This document shows positions 1 to 4,776 of a DNA stretch of 13,786 bases, in pieces. Numbering within the stretch: position 1 is the first letter of the stretch; every line of letters begins with the position of its first letter. Source of the stretch: an uncultured Roseburia sp. (GTDB lineage Bacteria > Bacillota > Clostridia > Lachnospirales > Lachnospiraceae); assembly GCA_900550935.1 (NCBI GenBank), contig URUD01000061.1:1-13786 (forward strand). The letters run 5' to 3'. Below the pieces are notes generated by a model. It was not told the origin of the DNA. It did no database searches and saw only the letters and a program-made list of their open reading frames with translations. The position numbers and the translations under genes were made by a program.

Positions 1-133
1 TCTGTAAGTCAATGATATAGATACCATTTCTCTCTGTGTAGATGTATGGAGCCATTTTAGGGTTCCATCTTCTTGTCTGATGTCCAAAGTGAACACCTGC
101 TTCTAATAACTGTTTCATTGAAATAACGCTCAT
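1..133 (-). CDS. rpsB: 30S ribosomal protein S2, N-terminal part (runs off the left edge)
   Basis: Only the first 44 codons are inside the window. The translation begins MSVISMKQLLEAGVHFGHQT and continues with RRWNPKMAPYIYTERNGIYI, which is the characteristic S2 N-terminus (GVHFGHQTRRWNPKM followed by IYTERNGIYIIDL). S2 is a protein of the small-subunit body/head junction and is assembled late. The ATG at 131-133 is preceded by a perfect AGGAGG 8 bases upstream. The gene has its own sigma-A-type promoter and a structured leader (separate entries), so it is probably transcribed independently of the flagellar operon even though it is co-directional and directly downstream. The same flagellar-to-rpsB adjacency occurs in Bacillus subtilis. 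The identification is secure; the rest of the gene lies outside. Confidence 0.97.
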   Translation of the reverse strand, partial: MSVISMKQLLEAGVHFGHQTRRWNPKMAPYIYTERNGIYIIDLQ

Positions 134-141
134 TCTTTTTT

Positions 142-147
142 CCTCCT
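142..147 (-). promoter_or_regulatory. Ribosome binding site of rpsB
   Basis: AGGAGG on the minus strand, 8 bases before the rpsB ATG. It is a full match to the anti-Shine-Dalgarno core. A second AGGAGG lies about 35 bases further upstream, in front of the five-codon mini-ORF. Confidence 0.85.
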
Positions 148-152
148 GGTTT

Positions 153-170
153 TTATGAAACTTCTTCCAT
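153..170 (-). CDS. Possible five-codon upstream ORF in the rpsB leader (MEEVS)
   Basis: On the minus strand ATG GAA GAA GTT TCA TAA follows GCAGGAGGAAGCAC, so it has an AGGAGG Shine-Dalgarno site 6 bases before its ATG. It ends 19 bases upstream of the rpsB ATG. This is a candidate leader peptide, but five codons can easily arise by chance. The same purine-rich stretch is also the internal bulge of a predicted RNA helix, so the apparent binding site may instead be part of an S2-binding fold. Translation is not demonstrated. Confidence 0.3.
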   Translation of the reverse strand: MEEVS

Positions 171-252
171 GTGCTTCCTCCTGCGAGACGACCCTGCGGG
201 CACCTGTCTTTTCGTCTGCACATGTGTTTATTGCGGAATTATTTTAATTCCG
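169..252 (-). ncRNA. Structured 5' leader of rpsB mRNA, candidate S2 autoregulatory element
   Basis: Two hairpins can be read in the transcript. The first is CGGAATTA / TAATTCCG (245-252 with 234-241), closed by an AAA loop. The second is a longer two-part helix. Its outer arm is ATGTGC (218-223) with GCACAT (169-174), and its inner arm is AGACGA (212-217) with TCGTCT (186-191). The two left arms are contiguous, while the right arms are separated by an 11-base purine-rich bulge containing AGGAGG; the apical loop is 20 bases. Known background: E. coli rpsB is autoregulated through its leader by S2, and many Firmicute ribosomal-protein genes have such leaders. I infer, but cannot show, that this one binds S2. 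It could also be an unrelated structured UTR. Confidence 0.5.
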
Positions 253-266
253 TCACAACCTTGCAA

Positions 267-295
267 ATTATACCATAGTACTTGTACGATTGCAA
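267..295 (-). promoter_or_regulatory. Sigma-A type promoter of rpsB
   Basis: Minus strand: -35 TTGCAA at 290-295, a spacer of exactly 17 bases, and -10 TATAAT at 267-272. This is a consensus -10 at ideal spacing, with a -35 that keeps the TTG core. It lies only 10 bases beyond the stop codon of the last flagellar-operon gene. Transcription would start near 258-261, giving an rpsB leader of about 125-130 bases. A second TTGCAA follows the -10 at once. Confidence 0.85.
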
Positions 296-305
296 GTGTT
301 TTTTA

Positions 306-890
306 CTATTGCTGTTCTTCGATCGGTCCTGCCTTTAAGATATTCGCAATCTCTTCATAGGAAAGCTGATATGGAATATCATAATTTCCTACGCTGATAA
401 AGGATGCGACTCCTACTTCTGACAGATACTTACGATATGCCTCTGCATCATCGATCAGTCCGGCTGCTGCAAGTTTCTCACAGACGGTTCTGCATACATC
501 TCCCGGATTTACGGTCAGACGATATGGTGTCTGCGCTACTGTATCATCCGGTACGGTTTTCTCTTCCTGAACCGGTTCTTCTGCATCCTGCGCCGGTTCC
601 CCCTCTTCGGTCTGTGCCGTCTCCGGCTCTTGTGTGCTCTCATACACTGTCGTCTGCTCTGTTGTGATCTCCGTATTGTTTAAGATCGCATCCACTGCAT
701 CCTGTGCCTCTGTCTGTGGCTCTTCTGTATCTTCCGGCATTACCATACCAAGCATTGTCGCCTTGGCGATGATCTCTTCGGCAGGAAAATCATCAATATC
801 TTTTTGTTTTCCATGAAGGCTGATTGTAAGGATAATGGTCGTAACTATGATCCCGACACCCAGCCCACGTAAATAATACTTTATTTTCAC
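306..890 (-). CDS. Membrane-anchored protein with MltG-type LysM-like domain, no catalytic domain
   Basis: 194 aa. Residues about 6-25 form one N-terminal transmembrane helix. Residues about 50-120 are an acidic, Glu/Thr/Pro-rich, low-complexity linker. Residues about 122-188 resemble the LysM-like subdomain at the front of MltG (YceG) endolytic transglycosylases: a YRLTVNPGD strand, a helix with CEKLAAAGLI, then ISVGNYDI and a final helix YEEIANIL. The following MltG catalytic domain with its glutamate is absent and the protein simply stops, so I do not call it an enzyme; a peptidoglycan-binding or septal/wall sensing role is more plausible. The start is GTG, overlapping the previous gene's TGA as GTGA, which suggests translational coupling. 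No other Met start is available before residue 46. It is the last gene before rpsB. Annotation pipelines may well name it MltG. Confidence 0.7.
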   Translation of the reverse strand: MKIKYYLRGLGVGIIVTTIILTISLHGKQKDIDDFPAEEIIAKATMLGMVMPEDTEEPQTEAQDAVDAILNNTEITTEQTTVYESTQEPETAQTEEGEPAQDAEEPVQEEKTVPDDTVAQTPYRLTVNPGDVCRTVCEKLAAAGLIDDAEAYRKYLSEVGVASFISVGNYDIPYQLSYEEIANILKAGPIEEQQ

Positions 891-1645
891 GAATCTGCTT
901 CCCCTTTGTAAAGTCCTATTACCAGTTTTACTTCACCCAGTCCAAGTTTTGTTTTCCGGGCAATATCGATATCACTCATTCCCTGCTTATGAAGTGCAAG
1001 GATCTCTTCGTTGTGATTCTCCTTTTCCTGCTTTGGTCCTTCTGCCACCGACCGTGCTTCTTTTGGTGCCGCATGATCTGCCATCTGTGCCTGCGCCGGC
1101 TCTTTTGGTGCTGCCACCGGCTGGTTCAGCTGATTTACTCTCTGAACTGCAGGTTTTGGTGCTGCCACCGGTTTTTCTGCCGCTGCTGCTGCCCCGACCG
1201 GTGCTGCTGTCTGCTGCATCTGTTTCATATTTTCCTGCGCATTTCTGACATCTGCGGCAAGCTTCTGCAGATCGGATGCCATACCTGTAAGTTCCGTATG
1301 CTTATCATTTAACATATTGTAAAGGAACATAATCTCATTATGCACTTTGTTCATGCTGCCGATCACAGTATCGGAATATTCACTGATTGCCATGATCTTC
1401 TCATTGGTAACTTTCTCAAGTGCACGATCTGTCTTGTCCATCGATTCATCAATCTGAGTTTCGATAGCATCCTCGATCTTTGTCTTTGCCTGATCCAGTC
1501 CCTTTCCAATAATATTATTCAGTTCGTTCTCACTTAGCCTTGCAATCTGGTTTAATTCAGATGGTGAAAGCTTCTCTGCTACGAAAAAGCTTCCAATCAT
1601 AAATACTGCTCCTATCAGAAGCAAAATAATCTCTACTCCAGTCAT
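887..1645 (-). CDS. SwrB-position coiled-coil membrane protein with C-terminal HTH-like motif (DUF6115-like)
   Basis: 252 aa. A transmembrane helix spans about 4-22. Residues about 30-145 form a long, highly charged helical region that should be a coiled coil. Residues 146-205 are an Ala/Pro-rich linker with repeated AAPK units. The C-terminus at 212-248 (EEILALHKQGMSDIDIAR, then KTKLGLGEVKLVIGLYKG) reads as a small helix-turn-helix-like element. Bacillus SwrB, which promotes flagellar export-apparatus/basal-body assembly, lies at the same place after sigD and, as I recall it, has a single N-terminal TM helix and a helical cytoplasmic part. I therefore infer a SwrB-like role from position and architecture, not from a demonstrated alignment. 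The ATG is preceded by AAGGGGA. The stop overlaps the next gene's GTG by 4 bases. The HTH-like end is more likely a protein-binding element than a DNA-binding domain, given the membrane anchor. Confidence 0.65.
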   Translation of the reverse strand: MTGVEIILLLIGAVFMIGSFFVAEKLSPSELNQIARLSENELNNIIGKGLDQAKTKIEDAIETQIDESMDKTDRALEKVTNEKIMAISEYSDTVIGSMNKVHNEIMFLYNMLNDKHTELTGMASDLQKLAADVRNAQENMKQMQQTAAPVGAAAAAEKPVAAPKPAVQRVNQLNQPVAAPKEPAQAQMADHAAPKEARSVAEGPKQEKENHNEEILALHKQGMSDIDIARKTKLGLGEVKLVIGLYKGEADS

Positions 1646-1655
1646 ATGGTTCCCC

Positions 1656-1982
1656 TTATATCTTTATGTCAAAACTGCATTTTCTCTCTTTTGGACGAAC
1701 GCTTCCGTCCGTCTCTTCCATGCTTTTTTGCTTTTTTTTCTTTTTTGTATCATCCCGGCTATAACTGTTGCTTCCTTTTTCTTTGGCATCATAGCGAAAG
1801 GAGAAGTTTTCTTTTCCCTCGGTATCCTGCACTTTATGTGCCAGATTATCTTCCTGCTTTTCCTGTTTGATCTCGATATTCTGCTGCTGTACCGCCGGTC
1901 TGCTGTCTTCATTCTGTTTCAGATTTCCAACGTCCTGCGTTCTTTGTATCATTCCATTAAAATCTACTGGTCTGATCGACAT
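1656..1982 (-). CDS. Small Lys-rich conserved-type hypothetical protein downstream of fliA
   Basis: 108 aa from the ATG at 1980-1982. An upstream in-frame TTG at 2009 would add nine residues and overlap the fliA stop, but it has no visible Shine-Dalgarno, whereas GGGTGG precedes the ATG. There is no signal peptide and no TM segment. It begins MSIRPVDFNGMIQRTQDVGN, has a Gln/Glu/Lys-rich middle, then an aromatic/charged patch FSFRYDAKEKGSNSY (about residues 61-75), and ends in a strongly basic tail with five consecutive lysines. It is probably largely disordered and soluble. I think similar small proteins occur at this place in other clostridial flagellar operons, but I cannot name a family or function. 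Coding is supported by its fit in the operon: it starts within 25 bases of the fliA stop and ends 10 bases before the next ATG. Confidence 0.6.
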   Translation of the reverse strand: MSIRPVDFNGMIQRTQDVGNLKQNEDSRPAVQQQNIEIKQEKQEDNLAHKVQDTEGKENFSFRYDAKEKGSNSYSRDDTKKKKKQKSMEETDGSVRPKERKCSFDIKI

Positions 1983-2005
1983 TGCTGCCACCCGCTTTCT
2001 TTGCC

Positions 2006-2770
2006 TCAATCAAGTAAGATTCCCATATAATTTCCCATCTTCTTGCGCATCTTTGCCAATGCCTTGGTATGTAGCTGGGAAACCCGTGACTCTGACACTT
2101 CTAATATATTGCTGATTTCCTTTAAGGTCAGGTCTTCATAATAATAAAGCAATATTACTTTCTGTTCCTTTTCCGTCAACAGATCCATTGACTCTCTTAA
2201 GACCTTTTTCAGTTCTTCCTCCTGTATGGATTCTTCTGGCTGCGCAAAATGTGAATTATTGCGCGCATCCATCACAGGTTCGCCGCCCTGCTCTACAAAT
2301 TCATTCAGTGAAACAACGTTGGTCACATTGAGCTGTACCTGCCACTCATTGAGTTCTGTCTCTTCAATTCCCAGTTCTTTTGCAATCTCCTCATCAGTGG
2401 CATTTCTTCCCGTCTGTGTTTCAATCTGACGGATCGCTTCCTCTATTTTTTTACGTTTTTGTCGGACCGTTCTCGGTATCCAGTCCATTTTTCGTATCTG
2501 ATCCAATATAGACCCACGAATTCTTAGGCTGGCATATGTTTCAAATTTAACATCCTTGTTCAGATCAAATTTGTCAATCGCATCGATCAATCCGAACACT
2601 CCATAACTTACCAGATCTTCATACTCTACGTTATAGCCAAGATACATACTGAGCCGCCCTGCTACCACTTTTACCAGTGGCGCATACTCAATAATAATTT
2701 TTTCCCTAAGCTCGGCAGAAGGTTTTTTCTGATACTCTCCCCAGAGTTTTTCTCTTTCAACCGTTTTCAT
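2006..2770 (-). CDS. fliA: Flagellar RNA polymerase sigma factor FliA/SigD (sigma-28 family)
   Basis: 254 aa, the usual length for the family. Region 2 lies at about 24-95, with EYEDLVSYGVFGLIDAIDKF and the promoter-melting segment FETYASLRIRGSILDQIRK. The diagnostic DWIPR follows at 96-100, then region 3 (about 101-150). Region 4 is at about 190-245, with a helix-turn-helix LTLKEISNILEVSESRVSQL. DWIPRTVR after region 2.4 is typical of FliA/SigD/WhiG sigma factors. The protein directs RNA polymerase to late flagellar, motor and chemotaxis promoters and is normally held by the anti-sigma factor FlgM; no flgM is in this window. The ATG is preceded by GGGGG 6 bases upstream, a wobble form of Shine-Dalgarno. 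Placement at the end of the fla/che operon means it is made late in the transcript, as with sigD in Bacillus. Confidence 0.96.
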   Translation of the reverse strand: MKTVEREKLWGEYQKKPSAELREKIIIEYAPLVKVVAGRLSMYLGYNVEYEDLVSYGVFGLIDAIDKFDLNKDVKFETYASLRIRGSILDQIRKMDWIPRTVRQKRKKIEEAIRQIETQTGRNATDEEIAKELGIEETELNEWQVQLNVTNVVSLNEFVEQGGEPVMDARNNSHFAQPEESIQEEELKKVLRESMDLLTEKEQKVILLYYYEDLTLKEISNILEVSESRVSQLHTKALAKMRKKMGNYMGILLD

Positions 2771-2790
2771 ATGAAGCCCCCACGTTTACG

Positions 2791-3081
2791 TTATTTTTCT
2801 TCTTTTTTCTCGTCCAGTGGCTCAGGTTCTTCTTCGCCCTCACTCTCTCCATCTGTCTCTTCCTCAGAAACAGCTTCACCATCCGTGGTCTCTTCTTCCA
2901 TCTCTTTAAAATTCCTGTCAATAATCGCTTTGACAATGCAGCCTATTATATAGAAGATAACTAAAACTGCTAACAGTATCTTGAAAAAGCGGATACTTTC
3001 AATATGGGTCAGTATTCCTGCTATACAGGTAACAAACCCAGCTGCCAGCGTAATTATCGCAGGTATTGACTTTGTTTTCAT
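2791..3081 (-). CDS. Small two-TM membrane protein with acidic tail, between cheD and fliA
   Basis: 96 aa. Two hydrophobic segments (about 5-25 and 32-53) form a helical hairpin; the short turn between them includes HIESIR. A basic stretch KAIIDRNFKE follows, then a tail (about 60-96) that is almost entirely Glu/Asp/Ser/Gly/Pro. The charge pattern favours a cytoplasmic tail. I do not recognise a characterised family. Its place inside the flagellar operon, 23 bases after cheD and 20 bases before fliA, suggests it is co-expressed with motility genes. The ATG lacks a strong Shine-Dalgarno; AGAAAGG lies about 13 bases upstream. A role in anchoring a cytosolic partner at the membrane is possible but is only a guess. 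Confidence 0.7.
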   Translation of the reverse strand: MKTKSIPAIITLAAGFVTCIAGILTHIESIRFFKILLAVLVIFYIIGCIVKAIIDRNFKEMEEETTDGEAVSEEETDGESEGEEEPEPLDEKKEEK

Positions 3082-3104
3082 AGCGCGTCCATGCCTTTCT
3101 TTGA

Positions 3105-3590
3105 TTATATAATTTTCAAAGGCTTACCTACCGATTTGATATAGAACTCTCCAGTATCACAATGGAGCTCTACGGTTCTACCATAATTCAAACCAGTGTC
3201 CTCTGCTACAAGGCGAATTCCAAGCTCTTTTAATTTCAATTTCGCAGCTTCGGTATTTCGTGCACCGATATTTCCAACCTCGGAAAGTCCACTTACTTCG
3301 AACATCTTTGCTCCGCCTGCGATCTTGGCAACCATTCTGCTCTTATTTGCTCCTGCTGCAATGACTCTTTTGTATAATTCCTGGATCCCGGTATCTCCAA
3401 ACTTCGCAATGTTGCTGTTGTTACGCACTTTCGTACTATCCGGAAGCATGTAATGCACCATGCCTCCTACTTTTGACACCGGATCATAGAAAACGAGACC
3501 GATACAGGAACCCAACCCCAAAGTCGTAATAACATCAGGGGCTTTACATATATTCAAATCTGCCATGCCCACTTTTATTACTTCGCTCAT
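3105..3590 (-). CDS. cheD: Chemoreceptor glutamine deamidase CheD
   Basis: 161 aa from the ATG at 3588-3590. An in-frame ATG two codons upstream exists, but AAGGAG would then be only one base away; with the chosen start the spacing is 7. CheD deamidates specific glutamines of methyl-accepting chemoreceptors and forms a complex with CheC, stimulating its CheY-P phosphatase activity. The active-site set known from Thermotoga CheD is present with correct spacing: Thr23 and Cys29 in TLGLGSCIGLVFYDP, and His46 in GGMVHYMLP. The C-terminal DTGLNYGRTVELHCDTGEFY is also family-typical. It directly follows cheC, with the Shine-Dalgarno overlapping the cheC stop, matching the functional pairing of the two proteins. 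Full length. Confidence 0.96.
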   Translation of the reverse strand: MSEVIKVGMADLNICKAPDVITTLGLGSCIGLVFYDPVSKVGGMVHYMLPDSTKVRNNSNIAKFGDTGIQELYKRVIAAGANKSRMVAKIAGGAKMFEVSGLSEVGNIGARNTEAAKLKLKELGIRLVAEDTGLNYGRTVELHCDTGEFYIKSVGKPLKII

Positions 3591-3597
3591 ACACATT

Positions 3598-3603
3598 CTC
3601 CTT
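3598..3603 (-). promoter_or_regulatory. Ribosome binding site deciding the cheD start
   Basis: AAGGAG overlapping the cheC TAA. It is 7 bases from the ATG at 3590 but only one base from the in-frame ATG at 3596, which favours the shorter protein. Confidence 0.7.
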
Positions 3604-4222
3604 ATATCGAGATTCCAAGTGACGTCAATATCTTTCCATAAGAATCCTGCTCTGGCATAAGGATAAAATATCCATTAATTGCCACATCTGCACATATCTC
3701 GGTCTGAATCAATAAAGCATTATCTCCCTGTAATCCAAATTCTATCGCTGGTACACTTAAAATAGATGCAGCCATATCTACTGCAATATATGGAACAGAC
3801 GGTACTATTACCATATTAGTCATAGATGATAATGCAGATAGATAAGATCCCGCGATAATGTTTCCGATCTCTTTTAATGCAGACAGTTCAATTTCTCCAA
3901 ACGGCTGATCATCCGGTGCATCTGTCATCATTAATTTGTTTACCAGATAACGTGCTGACGGAATATCTAAAAGGAACATCATACTTCCTTCAATGTCATT
4001 TTGTACCTCCAAAAAGATACCTACGATTGTTTCATCCTCTGCACCGACTGCTGTTCCTAACTGTGAAACTTCCATTAATTTTATGTTTGGTACATTCATA
4101 TCTATCTTAATGCCAAGCATATTGGCAATGGCTGTTGTTGCATTTCCAGCACCTATATTACCAATCTCTTTCAAGACATCCAAATACATATTATTTACCT
4201 GCTCTAATGTCATTGCACCCAT
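3602..4222 (-). CDS. cheC: CheY-P phosphatase CheC
   Basis: 206 aa, the normal size for CheC (CheX is shorter, FliY longer). Both signature phosphatase motifs, [D/S]xxxExxN followed by P 23 residues later, are intact. The first uses Asp15, Glu19, Asn22 and Pro45; the second uses Ser114, Glu118, Asn121 and Pro144. The sequence KEIGNIGAGNATTA in the first repeat and KEIGNIIAGSYLSALS in the second show the internal duplication typical of the family. CheC lowers CheY-P and binds CheD, linking motor output to receptor modification. The ATG at 4220-4222 is preceded by AAAGGAG about 10 bases upstream; a second ATG three codons in is possible. It follows a 97-base gap with a strong hairpin after cheW, so its expression may be uncoupled from cheW. 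Confidence 0.96.
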   Translation of the reverse strand: MGAMTLEQVNNMYLDVLKEIGNIGAGNATTAIANMLGIKIDMNVPNIKLMEVSQLGTAVGAEDETIVGIFLEVQNDIEGSMMFLLDIPSARYLVNKLMMTDAPDDQPFGEIELSALKEIGNIIAGSYLSALSSMTNMVIVPSVPYIAVDMAASILSVPAIEFGLQGDNALLIQTEICADVAINGYFILMPEQDSYGKILTSLGISI

Positions 4223-4273
4223 GAGTGTCTTTCTCCTTTCGCATTTCCATTTTTCTTTTCTGAAAAATGGTAC

Positions 4274-4312
4274 AGAATGTTAGCAAGACATTTCCTGTCC
4301 TGCTAACATTCT
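4274..4312 (-). other. 17-bp RNA hairpin between cheW and cheC
   Basis: In the minus-strand transcript AGAATGTTAGCAGGACA (4296-4312) pairs with TGTCTTGCTAACATTCT (4274-4290) around a five-base GGAAA loop. All 17 positions pair, one of them a G-U that would be an A-C mismatch on the plus strand, so the fold belongs to the minus-strand RNA. It starts 7 bases after the cheW stop. The first T-run (ATTTTTC) begins only about 5-6 bases after the stem and is short, so it is a poor intrinsic terminator. Processing, mRNA stabilisation of the upstream segment or partial attenuation before cheC-cheD-fliA are the likely options. Confidence 0.75.
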
Positions 4313-4319
4313 ATTGTGT

Positions 4320-4763
4320 TTAAATATCATCTTCTACGATGGCATTAATCTCTAAGAGAGAAATCAGTTCTTCCTCATGTTTTCCAATACCATTGATGAA
4401 TTTTCCTTTATTGGTCTTGTCGATTTCATCTTCGCTTAAGTTTACAACTTCTCTTACTTCATCTACGATGATGCCAAGGGAAGCATTTCCCTCTAATTTT
4501 AAGATGATGATCCTGCTGGCATTTGTAAACACATCATCCTCAAGCCCCATCTTTTTACGAAGACTCATAATTGGGACAACTTCACCACGCAGATTGATTA
4601 CGCCGCGGAAATAATCCTGTACTCTTGGCACACGTGTAATTTTCTGCATTCTTACGATGTTGTCTATGTATCCGATATCAATTCCATAATGCTCATCGCC
4701 AACCATGACAACGATGTACTGTTTTGATTCTACTTCACTTACTTCTAGATTATTATTCGCCAT
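4320..4763 (-). CDS. cheW: Chemotaxis coupling protein CheW
   Basis: 147 aa, a single CheW-like domain over nearly the whole length. CheW is the cytoplasmic adaptor that joins methyl-accepting chemoreceptors to the kinase CheA. The hallmark GVINLRGEVVPIMSLRKKMG lies at 54-73, with the conserved Arg59, and the first strand YIVVMVGDEHYGIDI at 16-30 is typical. The ATG follows GGGGG by 7 bases. It starts 13 bases after the cheA stop, as expected for co-translation of CheA and CheW. The stop is followed at once by a long hairpin. Confidence 0.96.
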   Translation of the reverse strand: MANNNLEVSEVESKQYIVVMVGDEHYGIDIGYIDNIVRMQKITRVPRVQDYFRGVINLRGEVVPIMSLRKKMGLEDDVFTNASRIIILKLEGNASLGIIVDEVREVVNLSEDEIDKTNKGKFINGIGKHEEELISLLEINAIVEDDI

Positions 4764-4776
4764 GTTAGCACCCCCA

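Noticed and set aside
1983..2009. TTG start for the Lys-rich protein, overlapping the fliA stop
   Set aside because: There is no Shine-Dalgarno at a suitable distance. The ATG at 1982 has GGGTGG upstream and begins a more natural-looking N-terminus. The TTG remains possible through coupling.
3078..3092. Four-codon mini-ORF (MDAL) overlapping the start of the two-TM protein
   Set aside because: The upstream AGAAAGG ends one base before its ATG, which is too close for initiation. Four codons have no statistical weight.
3102..3110. TATAAT-like stretch at the cheD end as a promoter for the two-TM gene and fliA
   Set aside because: The only TTGAAA nearby is 4 bases away, which is too close, and no other -35 match is seen at normal spacing.
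4274..4312. Hairpin after cheW as a rho-independent terminator
   Set aside because: The stem is AT-rich and the short T-run starts about 5-6 bases after it. cheC, cheD and fliA downstream have no visible promoter in the gap, so full termination is unlikely.
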